Source of the DNA: Puniceicoccaceae bacterium
Lineage (GTDB): Bacteria > Verrucomicrobiota > Verrucomicrobiia > Opitutales > Coraliomargaritaceae
DNA length: 35,988 bases
Direction of reading: 5' to 3'
Assembly (NCBI GenBank): GCA_902587165.1
Contig: CACIKF010000011.1
Span: 1-35,988 of the forward strand
Shown here: in pieces, positions 24,596 to 35,975 of the stretch
Layout of the letters: every line of letters begins with the position of its first letter
How positions within the stretch are numbered: position 1 is the first letter of the stretch
Made by a program: the position numbers and the translations under genes
Notes under the pieces: model-generated
What the model was told of the DNA's origin: nothing
The model's database searches: none
Seen by the model: the letters and a program-made list of their open reading frames with translations, nothing else

Positions 24596-25384
24596 TCATT
24601 GTAGCTCTCCGAGTATGAAAGGTCGAACGATATTCCAGTAATCGTCACCTGCATTTTCAATAAGATCTCCATGTCCTGCGCCTTGAACGAAAAGTTTATA
24701 CTTGTCGCCTTTGATTCGCTTCCAGTTTTTTTGCGCGTGGGTGAAAGGCACTACTTGGTCGTCAGTGCCGTGGATCATTAATATCGGGCATTTGATATTT
24801 GGCAGGCGTGCATAATTATCGAATTTATCCCATGCTAGTAGTTTTATGCCTGTCATCACACGAAAGGTTGAGGTGAAGGCACCGTCGAGTATAAGGCCTG
24901 CTACAACCTCGCGCTCGGCGAGCCATGTCGACGGACCGCTACCGAGTGAGCGCCCATAAAGTGTGATTTTTTGAGGCGAGTATCCAAGTGTTTCAGTAGC
25001 GTATTTATAAGCGGCTGCAATCGCAGCGTAAGTTCCGAATTCGCTTCTCTGACCTGTGCTGGTGCCATAGCTAGGATAGTCGTAAGCAAGTATTGAAGTG
25101 CCTAACTGTTGAAAATACTCAAGGAGCGGACGAACTTGTCCTATATCTTCGCCATTGCCATGGCTGTATATAAGTAGTCTATCGGAGCTTTGAGCTTTTA
25201 GGAAATAGGCTGAAATAGATACACCAGCGCTGGCTCTTAATTTTAAAATGTGGTCATCGTCTTGATAGCTACTAGGTGGCGAAGGAAAGATCATGTTGTT
25301 CGCGCAGATCGCGGCATAGAAATTTAGGCCGGCGTATACAATACACAGGCTAGAGACCAGAAGAATGGAAACATTGGCAATCAT
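24596..25384 (-). CDS. Membrane-anchored alpha/beta hydrolase (BEM46/ABHD17-like serine hydrolase)
   Basis: 262 residues from the ATG at 25384; a GTG at 25414 would add ten residues before the hydrophobic segment and is less likely. Residues 3-28 form a signal anchor. The hydrolase core shows an oxyanion HGNGED turn (75-80), nucleophile S146 in GRSLGSG, acid D209 in HGTDDQVV and base H238 in GAGHGDL, so the triad is complete. The DYPSYGTSTG segment is typical of the BEM46/ABHD13/17 group. These act as esterases, lipases or thioesterases, but no substrate can be given. It is divergent from the aminotransferase gene, with the 83-base spacer holding both promoters; it has no functional link to its neighbours that I can see. 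Confidence 0.85.
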   Translation of the reverse strand: MIANVSILLVSSLCIVYAGLNFYAAICANNMIFPSPPSSYQDDDHILKLRASAGVSISAYFLKAQSSDRLLIYSHGNGEDIGQVRPLLEYFQQLGTSILAYDYPSYGTSTGQRSEFGTYAAIAAAYKYATETLGYSPQKITLYGRSLGSGPSTWLAEREVVAGLILDGAFTSTFRVMTGIKLLAWDKFDNYARLPNIKCPILMIHGTDDQVVPFTHAQKNWKRIKGDKYKLFVQGAGHGDLIENAGDDYWNIVRPFILGELQ

Positions 25385-25467
25385 TTGCTTGAGGCATAAC
25401 GATGGAGACACCACGCTGTCTATTTCAATATCGCTACGCCTCTGAGATCAAACGCAATTCCCATTAA

Positions 25468-26736
25468 ATGTCGCATCAAGAGAGCCCTATTTTATTTTCG
25501 CGCCTCGGCCAGGAAATCGCCTCGCCCATCATCGTAGATTTAATGGCGCGTGCTTTAGCTAATCCGAACCTACTCTCGCTTGCGGCGGGTTTTACTGATA
25601 ATGTGACTCTCCCGCGTGAGCTGGTTCGGCGTTATGCGACTGAGCTGACGCAAGAAGGCTTGGCAAACGAGCCTCTACAGTATGGACATAATCAGGGGCG
25701 ACAAAGGTTGCGCGAGTTGTCGTGTAAAGCGATCGCCACGCATCCGGGCGAGAAGGTGCAGGCCTTTGACCCCAGTTCGATGTTTATTACAAACGGGTCG
25801 CAACAAGCACTCTACCTGTCAATACAAGCGATTTGCGATCCAGGCGATATCGTGCTGGTTGAAGAACCTAGCTATTTTGTGTGTTTAGAAATGCTCAAAG
25901 GCCTCGGACTACGACCCCTTGGAATCCCTTGCGACGACACAGGTGGGGTTCTCGCGGACGGTCTTGCTGAGCGCTTAAAGCAACTCGACGCAGCCGGTCA
26001 GCGCTCTAAGGTGAAAGCAATTTATTTGGTTAGTTATTTTTGTAATCCAAGCAGTCGCTCTTTGAGCGCAAGCGAGAAGCGTTCAGTGGCAAGAGTGCTC
26101 TTAGATGCGGGTTACCAGATACCTGTGATCGAGGACGCGGCCTATCGTGAACTTTATTTCGATGCGCCGCATCCTGCTCCTTCAATTATTAGTATGCCAG
26201 AGTTTGATCCCTTCCCGAAGTTATACCTTGGGACTTATACAAAGCCCTTTGCAACGGGTTTGAAGATTGGCTACGGTTACTGCACGCACTCGGAGTGGCG
26301 TGATAAAATTCTCTGTATCAAGGGGCATCAAGATTTTGGTTCGGCGCACTTTACCCAAGCGATTATTGAGCGTGTGCTCGATGCAGGGCACTACTCTGGT
26401 CATCTGTCAGGCGTCCAGAAGCATTATGCAAGAAAGGCGCAAATCCTTGATCGTACGCTGCACGAAAGTGATTTGAAGGATGTGGGCTGGAATTGGGCTA
26501 CTCCTAAAGGCGGATTGATCTTATGGTTGCGTGCCCCAACAGGAACCGACCTTCGAATGGAAAGTAATTTCTGCCAAGGATGTATCGAGCGTGGGGTGCT
26601 CTATGTGCCAGGCGATTTATGTTTTTCAAGTGGGAAGCCGTGGCATTGCGCGAGGCTATCGAGTGGCGCCTTGCCGGAAGATAAATTACGCGAAGCCGCA
26701 GAGCTTTTTGTAGCGCAAGCGCTTCATCAAAAGTGA
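25468..26736 (+). CDS. PLP-dependent aminotransferase, fold-type I (2-aminoadipate/MocR-type catalytic domain)
   Basis: 422 residues with no N-terminal winged-helix domain, so it is an enzyme rather than a MocR regulator. The PLP lysine is K259 in GTYTKPFATGLKIGY, with D223 in EDAAYREL as the pyridine-N ligand and the NGSQQALYL segment (109-117) for phosphate binding. N193 in FCNPSS fits the usual Asn next to the cofactor, though the normal F-x-N-P-T-G motif is altered to NPSSRS. A substrate carboxylate Arg is expected in CARLSSG near residue 398. Related enzymes act on 2-aminoadipate, valine, aromatic amino acids or kynurenine. It ends 58 bases before the convergent pyrG end. The amino acid substrate is open. 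Confidence 0.88.
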   Translation: MSHQESPILFSRLGQEIASPIIVDLMARALANPNLLSLAAGFTDNVTLPRELVRRYATELTQEGLANEPLQYGHNQGRQRLRELSCKAIATHPGEKVQAFDPSSMFITNGSQQALYLSIQAICDPGDIVLVEEPSYFVCLEMLKGLGLRPLGIPCDDTGGVLADGLAERLKQLDAAGQRSKVKAIYLVSYFCNPSSRSLSASEKRSVARVLLDAGYQIPVIEDAAYRELYFDAPHPAPSIISMPEFDPFPKLYLGTYTKPFATGLKIGYGYCTHSEWRDKILCIKGHQDFGSAHFTQAIIERVLDAGHYSGHLSGVQKHYARKAQILDRTLHESDLKDVGWNWATPKGGLILWLRAPTGTDLRMESNFCQGCIERGVLYVPGDLCFSSGKPWHCARLSSGALPEDKLREAAELFVAQALHQK

Positions 26737-26794
26737 AGTATTCGCTTTAAAGATGCTTAGAGCCATTTTTTAGGCGAGATTCAAACCCAAGGGG

Positions 26795-28755
<1,961 letters not shown>

Positions 28756-29589
28756 ATGTGCTCATTGTGTAATTTTATTCATTCAACCATCGGTCGTAAG
28801 ATCTTAATGGCTCTTTCGGGCCTAACACTTGTGCTTTTTGTGATGGGACACATGCTCGGTAATCTACAGATATTCCTCGGGCCCGACGTTATCAATGCGT
28901 ATGCATACAAGCTTCACCACTTGTTGCCATCGTCCGCACTGTGGGCAGTCCGCTTGGTCTTGCTGGGGACTATCGCGGTTCACTTATGGGCGGCTGTCAC
29001 GCTAACATTGGATAATCGCAAGGCACGTCCGCATAGTTACCAAGAAGATAAGGTCGTGCAAGCCAGCTATTCCTCACGCACTATGCGAATGAGCGGCATC
29101 ATATTGCTAGCATTCATAATCTTCCACATTGCTCACTTTACAGTCCGTGCTGTGCCCGGCATGCAATACGAGAGCGAAATCGAAAGCAAAGAGTCTGGTC
29201 GACTTGAAATGGTTAAGGTTCCGCTGGTGAAAAATGGAGAGGTAGTTTTGAAAAACGGTCACGAAGTCACTACTTTTAATGTTAATGATATGATGGTAGC
29301 TGGTTTCAAAGTTTGGTGGGTATCGGCCTTTTACATTATTGCAACAGGTCTGCTCTGTATGCACTTAACGCATGGTTTTAGTAGTATGTTCCAGAGTGTG
29401 GGGCTTCGTAATGGACTCTGGCGCAAGCGTCTCGATCGAGCGGCGCATGCCTACGGCTGGGTCGTTTTTCTTGGATTTGCCATTATTCCGATCTCTGTGA
29501 TGACTGGTCTCCTGAAGATGGATTCGACAGGTGGTCTCGTTTCACAGGTCGGAGAGACTGCCGCTATTACTGACTCATTTGAAAAATAG
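28756..29589 (+). CDS. sdhC: Succinate dehydrogenase/fumarate reductase cytochrome b subunit
   Basis: 277-residue membrane subunit of the type-B (single polypeptide, diheme, five-helix) kind. Hydrophobic segments lie at about 14-40, 60-85, 110-135, 175-205 and 230-255. Histidines for haem ligation are available in GHMLGN (H32), HHLL, AVHLW, HIAHF and HLTHGF. The start MCSLCNFIHSTIGRKILMALSGL matches cytochrome b558 subunits of Bacteroidetes- and Verrucomicrobia-type SDH. An insertion of about 40 charged residues (135-175) between helices 3 and 4 probably faces the periplasm. It anchors the SdhAB dimer to the inner membrane and exchanges electrons with a quinone (ubiquinone or menaquinone not decided). 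It begins the sdhCAB operon. Confidence 0.93.
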   Translation: MCSLCNFIHSTIGRKILMALSGLTLVLFVMGHMLGNLQIFLGPDVINAYAYKLHHLLPSSALWAVRLVLLGTIAVHLWAAVTLTLDNRKARPHSYQEDKVVQASYSSRTMRMSGIILLAFIIFHIAHFTVRAVPGMQYESEIESKESGRLEMVKVPLVKNGEVVLKNGHEVTTFNVNDMMVAGFKVWWVSAFYIIATGLLCMHLTHGFSSMFQSVGLRNGLWRKRLDRAAHAYGWVVFLGFAIIPISVMTGLLKMDSTGGLVSQVGETAAITDSFEK

Positions 29590-29592
29590 GAG
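29588..29592 (+). promoter_or_regulatory. Ribosome binding site of sdhA
   Basis: AGGAG overlapping the end of sdhC, 9 bases before the sdhA ATG at 29602. It is one of the few clear Shine-Dalgarno sequences in this window and fixes the sdhA start. Confidence 0.7.
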
Positions 29593-29601
29593 CGCTAAAA
29601 T

Positions 29602-31545
29602 ATGAATCTCGATTCCAAAATTCCCGAAGGCCCACTCTCTGAGAAGTGGTCCAGCCACAAGTTCAACATGAAGTTGGTCAACCCGTCCAACCGCCGCAAA
29701 TATAGTGTGATTGTAGTTGGCTCCGGCCTTGCTGGGGGCGCCGCTGCGGCCAGTCTCGCCGAGCAGGGCTACAACGTATCATGCTTTTGTTACCAAGATA
29801 GTCCGCGCCGCGCTCACAGTATCGCGGCCCAGGGGGGTATCAATGCTTCGAAAAATTACCAGAATGATGGTGACAGTGTGCATCGACTTTTTTACGATAC
29901 TGTTAAGGGTGGCGATTATCGCGCTCGTGAAGCTAACGTCTATCGTCTTGCTGAAGTGTCTTCAGACATCATCGATCAATGCGTTGCGAATGGTGTGCCC
30001 TTTGCACGTGAATACGGCGGTCTGCTAGCTAACCGTTCTTTTGGTGGTGCACAGGTTTCCCGCACTTTTTATGCTCGAGGGCAGACTGGCCAGCAACTTC
30101 TTCTCGGCGCTTATTCTGCATTAAGTAAACAAATAGGTCTGGGTAAGGTGAAGATGTTCAATCGCCACGAGATGCTCGACCTAGTCAAAGTAGATGGTCA
30201 TGCTAAAGGGATCATCGTTCGTAACATGGCGACTGGGGAGCTTACTCGCCACGCCAGTGATGCGGTCGTCCTTGCTACGGGTGGTTATGGTAACGTTTTC
30301 TTCCTTTCGACAAATGCACAAGGTTGCAACGTTACTGCGGCTTACCGTGCCCACAAACGCGGTGCAGGTATGGCTAATCCCTGCTATACTCAAATTCACC
30401 CGACCTGTATTCCCGTTCACGGCGACAAACAGTCGAAGCTCACACTCATGTCTGAGTCACTTCGTAATGACGGTCGTATTTGGGCCCCAAAGGACGCAGA
30501 GGTCGCGGCTATGATCCGAAAGGGTGAAACTGACCCAAACACTGTGGCCGAGGACGATCGAGATTACTACCTTGAGCGTAAATACCCGAGCTTTGGCAAT
30601 CTTGCGCCGCGGGATATTTCCTCTCGAGCAGCAAAGGAAGCCTGTGACGAGGGTCGAGGCGTCGCCAGCACTGGTCTCGGTGTATTCCTCGATTTCCGCG
30701 ACGCGATTAAGCGTGACGGTCAGAAAACGATCAAAGAGCGCTACGGTAATCTCTTTGACATGTATCAGTGCATCACGGGTGATAACCCTTACGAGACGCC
30801 CATGATGATCTTCCCTGCAGTCCACTACACGATGGGCGGTTTATGGGTGGACTATAATCTCCAGTCTACTATCCCAGGTATGTTTGTCGGCGGTGAGGCT
30901 AATTTTTCCGATCACGGTGCGAACCGCCTCGGAGCATCCGCGCTTATGCAGGGCTTATCGGATGGCTACTTTATACTTCCTTACACGGTCGGTAACTACC
31001 TCGGTGAACAAGGTGTTGCTACTGCGGGTAAAGTCACTACTGAGCATCCTGCATTTGCAGAAGTCGAAGCTAATGTGAAAGCACGCATCGACAAGTTCCT
31101 TGCGATTGGCGGCACCGAGTCGCCTCGCTCTTTTCATAAGCGATTGGGTCACATCATCTGGGAGCAATGCGGCATGGCTCGATCTAAAGAGGGTCTAGAA
31201 GGTGCTATTAAAGATCTACAGGCACTACGTAAAGAGTTTTGGACAAATCTCCGTGTGGTTGGAGATGCCGATGGAATCAACCCTGAGCTTGAGCGAGCTG
31301 GTCGCGTAGCTGACTTTATCGAATTTGGCGAGCTAATGTGCCGTGATGCGCTCATGCGTGAAGAGTCATGTGGCGGTCATTTCCGTGTTGAGCATCAGAC
31401 GGAGGACGGCGAAGCGCTTCGTGACGACGAAAACTTTGCCTTCGCAGGCGTCTGGGAGTATATGGGCGACGACGTCGAACCGCAGCTTCACAAGGAGTCG
31501 CTCATCTACGAGAATGTGAAACTTGCGACCCGCAGTTACAAATAA
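29602..31545 (+). CDS. sdhA: Succinate dehydrogenase/fumarate reductase flavoprotein subunit
   Basis: 647 residues, the long form typical of type-B enzymes. The FAD Rossmann motif is [19 protein letters not shown] (38-56), the FAD-linking His is H72 in [11 protein letters not shown], and the substrate-binding arginine/His region ([28 protein letters not shown]) is intact. It oxidises succinate to fumarate, or the reverse, in the cytoplasmic part of the complex and passes electrons to SdhB. Preceded by a good Shine-Dalgarno AGGAG and followed after 18 bases by sdhB, it is the middle gene of sdhCAB. Type-B complexes can run in either direction; the surrounding aerobic-looking context favours SDH. 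Confidence 0.96.
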   Translation: MNLDSKIPEGPLSEKWSSHKFNMKLVNPSNRRKYSVIVVGSGLAGGAAAASLAEQGYNVSCFCYQDSPRRAHSIAAQGGINASKNYQNDGDSVHRLFYDTVKGGDYRAREANVYRLAEVSSDIIDQCVANGVPFAREYGGLLANRSFGGAQVSRTFYARGQTGQQLLLGAYSALSKQIGLGKVKMFNRHEMLDLVKVDGHAKGIIVRNMATGELTRHASDAVVLATGGYGNVFFLSTNAQGCNVTAAYRAHKRGAGMANPCYTQIHPTCIPVHGDKQSKLTLMSESLRNDGRIWAPKDAEVAAMIRKGETDPNTVAEDDRDYYLERKYPSFGNLAPRDISSRAAKEACDEGRGVASTGLGVFLDFRDAIKRDGQKTIKERYGNLFDMYQCITGDNPYETPMMIFPAVHYTMGGLWVDYNLQSTIPGMFVGGEANFSDHGANRLGASALMQGLSDGYFILPYTVGNYLGEQGVATAGKVTTEHPAFAEVEANVKARIDKFLAIGGTESPRSFHKRLGHIIWEQCGMARSKEGLEGAIKDLQALRKEFWTNLRVVGDADGINPELERAGRVADFIEFGELMCRDALMREESCGGHFRVEHQTEDGEALRDDENFAFAGVWEYMGDDVEPQLHKESLIYENVKLATRSYK

Positions 31546-31563
31546 GCCAAGCCTATTTACAAG

Positions 31564-32337
31564 ATGGAAAAGACAATGGATCTCACTCTAAAAGTTTGGC
31601 GCCAGAAAAGCGCGAACAGCACGGGCACTTTTGAAACTTACGGAGTCAAAGATGTTTCCGAAGGTTCCTCCTTCCTTGAAATGCTCGATACACTCTCAGA
31701 GGACTTGGTGGAGAAGGGCAAAGAACCCGTGGCTTTTGACCACGATTGCCGCGAGGGAATCTGTGGTTCTTGTTCAATGACGATCAATGGCATACCACAT
31801 GGCCCCGAAAAGGCAACCACTGCTTGCCAACTCCACATGCGCCATTTTCACGATGGACAGACAATAACGATTGAACCTTGGCGCGCCAAGCCTTTCCCAG
31901 TGATTAAGGATCTCGTGGTCGACCGTTCGCCTTTCGACAGGATCATTCAATCTGGCGGCTTTATTACTTCTCGTGCCGGCAGCGCTGTGGATGCCAATGC
32001 CATACCAATCAATAAAGCGACCGCCGACTATGCGATGGATGCCGCTGCTTGCATCGGTTGTGGTGCTTGCGTCGCCGCCTGCCCAAATGCTTCAGCTATG
32101 TTGTTTACCGGGGCTAAAGCCTCACACATGAATAGTTTGCCTCAAGGCAAAGCGGAGAAAGATCGCCGCACCCTCGCCATGGTCACTACCATGGACGGTG
32201 AAGGTTTTGGCGGTTGCACTAATGTCGGTGAGTGCGAGGCAGCTTGCCCGAAGAGTATCTCGCTCGACATGATTGCCCAATTGAACCGTGATTATGCGAC
32301 TGCGCAGCTTAAGAACTTCTTCAAACCAGTCGCTTGA
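31564..32337 (+). CDS. sdhB: Succinate dehydrogenase/fumarate reductase iron-sulfur subunit
   Basis: 257 residues from 31564. The second in-frame ATG at 31576 is also plausible, as GGAAAAG lies just before it while 31564 has no ribosome binding site. The [2Fe-2S] ligands are in [10 protein letters not shown] (C62, C67, C70) with C88; the C-terminal ferredoxin-like domain holds [11 protein letters not shown] and, about 60 residues on, [12 protein letters not shown], giving the [4Fe-4S] and [3Fe-4S] clusters. It passes electrons from the flavoprotein to the quinone site in the membrane subunit. Last gene of the operon; a possible self-complementary stretch around 32387-32408 follows, without a T-run. 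Confidence 0.96.
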   Translation: MEKTMDLTLKVWRQKSANSTGTFETYGVKDVSEGSSFLEMLDTLSEDLVEKGKEPVAFDHDCREGICGSCSMTINGIPHGPEKATTACQLHMRHFHDGQTITIEPWRAKPFPVIKDLVVDRSPFDRIIQSGGFITSRAGSAVDANAIPINKATADYAMDAAACIGCGACVAACPNASAMLFTGAKASHMNSLPQGKAEKDRRTLAMVTTMDGEGFGGCTNVGECEAACPKSISLDMIAQLNRDYATAQLKNFFKPVA

Positions 32338-32426
32338 TCGGTTACTGCTAATTACAGCGTTTTCTGCAACATCCGTTAGGTATTATCTAGAAAGACTGTA
32401 GTCTAGATTATCAGACTGTTACCTTG

Positions 32427-33308
32427 CTACTCTATATTTTGCACCTGCTCGCGTATGCGTTCCAAGGTGTTTTTTCCTTCGATCACAAGCCGTGTGATTT
32501 CGATGTCATTTGACTTACTGCCCGTGGTATTGAATTCACGGTGGATTTCTTGACATAGGAAATCCATTTTTCTTCCCGTCGCCTCATCGGCATTTAGGAA
32601 CCTTAAAAATTGTTCGAAATGGGAGCTCAGGCGAGTCGTTTCCTCACTGATATCAGAACGATCTGCATAGATCGCTATCTCTTTTAAAACGCGTTCGTCC
32701 GAAACATCCAGTTCGAGCTCTAATTGCTTTAAGCGTTCCAATAGTGCGTCGCGGTAGCGCTGCGTACTGCCAGCGGCATTTTTTTCGATTTGTTTGCGGA
32801 ACGTTTCCAGCTCGGTGATTCGTTCTTTTAGATCCTTCGCCAATGCAGCGCCTTCGTGCAGGCGCATTGCATTGATGTCGGCCAGTGCCACCCTAAAAGC
32901 TTCCTGAAGCGCATCTTTTAACTCTTTCCAATCGGGAAGGCTGCTTCTGTCTTTGACCGAACGAGCTAGATCAAGTATAAGACTGCCATCTGGTGTAAAA
33001 TCAAAACCCTGCGCCTCGGCAAAGGCCTTCAAGTTATTGAGACTCTCAGCTATCGCATCGGTATTCATGACAAGCAAGTCACTACTATCCTGTGTAGATT
33101 CTACTTTGATTTGCACATTAACACGCCCACGCTGAAAGGCATCATTTATCCATTCACTGCAGATGGCTTCGTAACCGCTCCATTCTCGCGGGGCACTGAT
33201 CTGAATATCTAGCGTCTTCCGATTGACTGAATGAATCTCTACTTGGATCCGTAGACCAGCTTCAGCCGCCTCTGCGCAACCGCGCCCAAAACCTGTCATA
33301 CTTAACAT
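32427..33308 (-). CDS. YicC/YloC-family endoribonuclease
   Basis: 293 residues, the standard length. The N-terminal signature MLSMTGFGR and the following [14 protein letters not shown] strand define the YicC-like N domain; the C-terminal half holds the DUF1732 motif, in which [20 protein letters not shown] is near-invariant, ending with the [14 protein letters not shown] helix. Members form hexamers that act as Mn2+-dependent RNases implicated in small-RNA decay. In many bacteria the gene sits beside gmk or rpoZ; here it is isolated, divergent from serA with a shared 173-base promoter region. Cytoplasmic. Family assignment is secure, biological role in this lineage unknown. Confidence 0.93.
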   Translation of the reverse strand: MLSMTGFGRGCAEAAEAGLRIQVEIHSVNRKTLDIQISAPREWSGYEAICSEWINDAFQRGRVNVQIKVESTQDSSDLLVMNTDAIAESLNNLKAFAEAQGFDFTPDGSLILDLARSVKDRSSLPDWKELKDALQEAFRVALADINAMRLHEGAALAKDLKERITELETFRKQIEKNAAGSTQRYRDALLERLKQLELELDVSDERVLKEIAIYADRSDISEETTRLSSHFEQFLRFLNADEATGRKMDFLCQEIHREFNTTGSKSNDIEITRLVIEGKNTLERIREQVQNIE

Positions 33309-33388
33309 TTCGAATACCTTAAGGTGCCAGGCGAAAGAGGGAAGGCGAAAATGTAGTAGTCAGCCCATTAGCTATAACTGTCTTCGTA

Positions 33389-33408
33389 AGTTACCTTAAT
33401 AGGTAACT
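33389..33408. promoter_or_regulatory. Perfect 8-4-8 palindrome between the YicC-family gene and serA, candidate operator
   Basis: AGTTACCT-TAAT-AGGTAACT: two exact 8-base arms with a 4-base AT spacer. It is about 74 bases before the serA ATG and 81 before the opposing gene, the placement and size of a dimeric regulator site. The regulator is not identified. Confidence 0.5.
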
Positions 33409-33481
33409 CAAGCATACAAGATAATCTTCTTCATCTTTAGTTTGCAATTCATTCCCGCTTAAATTGACTCAAGCGCTTCTT

Positions 33482-35068
33482 ATGAAAATATTAATAGCAG
33501 ACCGCATTTCGCCCATTGGCGTTGATTTGTTTAAAGCCCAAAAGGGTTTTGACGTAGTAGAAGCCTACGGCTCCTCCCCAGAGGAGATCCTTGAATTGGC
33601 TAAGGACTCCGACGCAATCGCAGTCCGCTCAGACACTCGCATTACTGCTGAAGTTATCGCAGTAGCACCAAATCTCAAGGTCGTCGGTCGTGCCGGTGTG
33701 GGAGTTGATAATATCGATATAGAAGCTGCCACCGATCATGGCGTCATTGTGATGAATACGCCCACTGGCAACACCATCGCTACAGCAGAACTTACTTTCA
33801 CCCATATGCTCGCTGGCACTCGCGCCATCGTGCAAGCGTGTGCTGGCATGAAGGATGGTCGCTGGGATCGTAAAAAATACACTGGTTCTGAGCTAAATCA
33901 AAAGACACTCGGCATCCTCGGAATGGGGCGTATCGGTGCTGAAGTCGCTAAGCGCGCCATGTCTTTTCAGATGGATGTAATCGCTTATGACCCTTATCTG
34001 ACCGAGTCACGCGCTAAGACACTCGGCGTTCAGCAAGCTACGCTCGATGAAGTGATTGTAAGCGCCGACTACATTACCGTCCACATGCCAATGACTAAGG
34101 ACACCAAGCACATGCTGAATGCGGATGCTTTTGCCCGCATGAAGGATGGCGTTCGTGTTTTCAATGTCGCTCGTGGTGGTATCATTGAAGAAGCCGCGCT
34201 AATTGATGCACTCAACTCGGGTAAGGTTGCTGCCGCTGGCCTCGACGTTTATGAGGACGAGCCTCCCCCCGAAGACAGTCCTCTACGCCAAATCGATAAT
34301 CTCGTACTCACACCGCATCTTGGTGCCTCGACCCAGGAGGCACAAGAGAACGTCGGCATCGACGTGGCTAAACAAATGATCGAAGCCCTCACCGGTGGTA
34401 TGGTTATGAACGCGCTTAACATGCCATCCGTTGATCCTAAGGTCTTAGAAAAGCTGGGTCCTTACATGACCTTAGGCGAAAAGATCGGCACATTCTCTCA
34501 GCAACTCGCCCCCGAAGGCGTCGAAAAGATAACCATCCGCTACTATGGTAAGATCGTTGAGCTCGATATACTACCTCTGACTAACGCCATTCAGCGCGGC
34601 TATCTCCGCGAGATCTCGGATAACGTCAACAATGTCAATGCGCCCAAAAAGATAGAGCACCTCGGCGTCGAAACCGAAGAGGTTAAAAGTAGCACACACG
34701 CTGATTTTAACGAACTAATCGAAGTCGAAGTAAGCTGCAAGGGTGGCAAGTCGCGCATCATAGGCGGCACACTCGTCGGCAAGAACCAGATCCCACGCAT
34801 TGTTATTATTGACGGACACAGCGTCGAAGTCAGCACCAATGCGACACTGCTTGTTCTCAAGAACAAGGACGTTCCTGGCATCGTTGGTTTTATCGGTGTC
34901 ACGCTCGCTGAAGACAATGTCAACATCGCTAACATGTCGCTCAGCCGAAATAAAGATCAAGACTTCGCCGTCTCGGTCTTCGAACTCGATACCCCTCCTT
35001 CTGGGGTCGCTAAAAAGAAGATCACCGACAATCCCTCAATTGAAAAATACCGTGTGATCAAGCTGTAA
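33482..35068 (+). CDS. serA: D-3-phosphoglycerate dehydrogenase with C-terminal ASB and ACT domains
   Basis: 528 residues from the ATG at 33482; a TTG at 33464 would add six residues with no support. First step of serine synthesis: 3-phosphoglycerate to 3-phosphohydroxypyruvate with NAD+. NAD-binding LGILGMGRIGAEVA (143-156), R231 in VARGGII, E260 in VYEDEPP and H279 in TPHLGAS form the D-2-hydroxyacid dehydrogenase site. After about residue 315 come the allosteric substrate-binding domain and a C-terminal ACT domain (about 455-528, VPGIVGFIGVTLAEDNVNIA) that may sense serine, so this is the long SerA form. The palindrome upstream may control it. A strong terminator follows its stop. Assignment secure. 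Confidence 0.97.
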   Translation: MKILIADRISPIGVDLFKAQKGFDVVEAYGSSPEEILELAKDSDAIAVRSDTRITAEVIAVAPNLKVVGRAGVGVDNIDIEAATDHGVIVMNTPTGNTIATAELTFTHMLAGTRAIVQACAGMKDGRWDRKKYTGSELNQKTLGILGMGRIGAEVAKRAMSFQMDVIAYDPYLTESRAKTLGVQQATLDEVIVSADYITVHMPMTKDTKHMLNADAFARMKDGVRVFNVARGGIIEEAALIDALNSGKVAAAGLDVYEDEPPPEDSPLRQIDNLVLTPHLGASTQEAQENVGIDVAKQMIEALTGGMVMNALNMPSVDPKVLEKLGPYMTLGEKIGTFSQQLAPEGVEKITIRYYGKIVELDILPLTNAIQRGYLREISDNVNNVNAPKKIEHLGVETEEVKSSTHADFNELIEVEVSCKGGKSRIIGGTLVGKNQIPRIVIIDGHSVEVSTNATLLVLKNKDVPGIVGFIGVTLAEDNVNIANMSLSRNKDQDFAVSVFELDTPPSGVAKKKITDNPSIEKYRVIKL

Positions 35069-35090
35069 AGTGGGTTCAATGATTTCAAGT

Positions 35091-35121
35091 AAAGGGCTCC
35101 CTTATGGGGAGTCCTTTTTTT
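35091..35121 (+). terminator. Intrinsic terminator of serA
   Basis: AAGGGCTCCC (35092-35101) pairs over ten positions, with one G-U, with GGGAGTCCTT (35107-35116) around a TTATG loop and runs into a seven-T tract. It starts 24 bases after the serA stop. The best terminator in the window. Confidence 0.92.
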
Positions 35122-35264
35122 ATTTCAGTTGATAACGCTAAGCTCAAGATCAGCCGTTAATAGTATCCTCCAAGCTATTTGTTTGTGCTAAGATAGGATT
35201 GTAGCTCTCCATGCCATTCATAATTACGCTCGCCCCTAAGTCCAGAATCTTGTCTATTTGAGCC

Positions 35265-35852
35265 ATGTCAGTGTTCTCCATTATCCTTGTTACAATCATC
35301 GGTTATTTACTTGGTGCCATCAGTTTTGCCGTGATCATAGCGCGCAGTAAGGGTGTCGACATCTTCAAAGAAGGCAGCGGTAATCCAGGTGCGACGAACG
35401 TCAAACGTATCCTTGGTAATAAGTGGGGTCATGCCGTCTTCACACTAGATGCACTTAAGGGATTTACTGCAACTGTATTGCCTTTAATGGTTTATGGCGA
35501 TGATCGACTGGCTATCATTGGTCTAATCGCCGCGATTTTAGGGCATAGCTTTTCAGTATTTCTTAAATTCCGCGGAGGTAAAGGCGTGGCGACGACTATC
35601 GGTGGCTTACTTGTATTAATGTGCCCTGTCTTGCTGCTTGGATTAGTCGTCTGGTTAATTATTTTTTATACGAAAAAAGTCGTGGCCTTAGCTTCAATTT
35701 TTTTCGCCGGCAGCTTGCCGATTTCAGCCTATTTTATCTACAGCACAGAAGATCCGCGATTTTATCTAGGGCTTGTTCTCGCATTGCTCATTGTCGTTCG
35801 CCATCGCTCTAACATCACCCGTATGTTCTCAGGTAATGAGAGCAAGTTCTGA
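35265..35852 (+). CDS. plsY: Glycerol-3-phosphate acyltransferase PlsY
   Basis: 195-residue inner-membrane enzyme with five hydrophobic segments. Three short conserved motifs are visible: GSGNPGATNVKR (37-48), the KFRGGKGVATT loop (about 102-112) and the RHRSNI segment near the end. It transfers an acyl group from acyl-phosphate to glycerol-3-phosphate, the first step of phospholipid synthesis, usually with PlsX. No Shine-Dalgarno is clear, but the ATG at 35265 places the first membrane segment at residue 3. It lies alone after the serA terminator, which separates the two transcripts; no promoter of consensus quality was found in 35122-35264. Confidence 0.95.
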   Translation: MSVFSIILVTIIGYLLGAISFAVIIARSKGVDIFKEGSGNPGATNVKRILGNKWGHAVFTLDALKGFTATVLPLMVYGDDRLAIIGLIAAILGHSFSVFLKFRGGKGVATTIGGLLVLMCPVLLLGLVVWLIIFYTKKVVALASIFFAGSLPISAYFIYSTEDPRFYLGLVLALLIVVRHRSNITRMFSGNESKF

Positions 35853-35956
35853 GATTAAGCTTACCGCAATGTAGGCGGCCTAATAGCATCCTCTTTCAAA
35901 TCACTTTACTAATAGCTAAGTGTTTTGAAAACTGTCATCGATATTAATTAAAGACT

Positions 35957-35975
35957 CAAATCACCTTTTGATTTG
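35957..35975 (+). terminator. 7-bp hairpin after plsY, possible terminator
   Basis: CAAATCA and TGATTTG flank a CCTTT loop, about 100 bases after the plsY stop, followed by TAATCTTTT. The stem is AT-rich and the T-tract broken, so function is uncertain. TCAAATCAC also occurs 60 bases earlier (35896-35904). Confidence 0.35.

Noticed and set aside
32387-32408. Self-complementary TCTAGA repeat after sdhB as a terminator
   Set aside because: Arms are short, the inner bases do not pair well and no T-run follows.
33464-33481. TTG start for serA
   Set aside because: Adds six residues with no ribosome binding site; the ATG at 33482 gives the usual SerA N-terminus MKILIAD.
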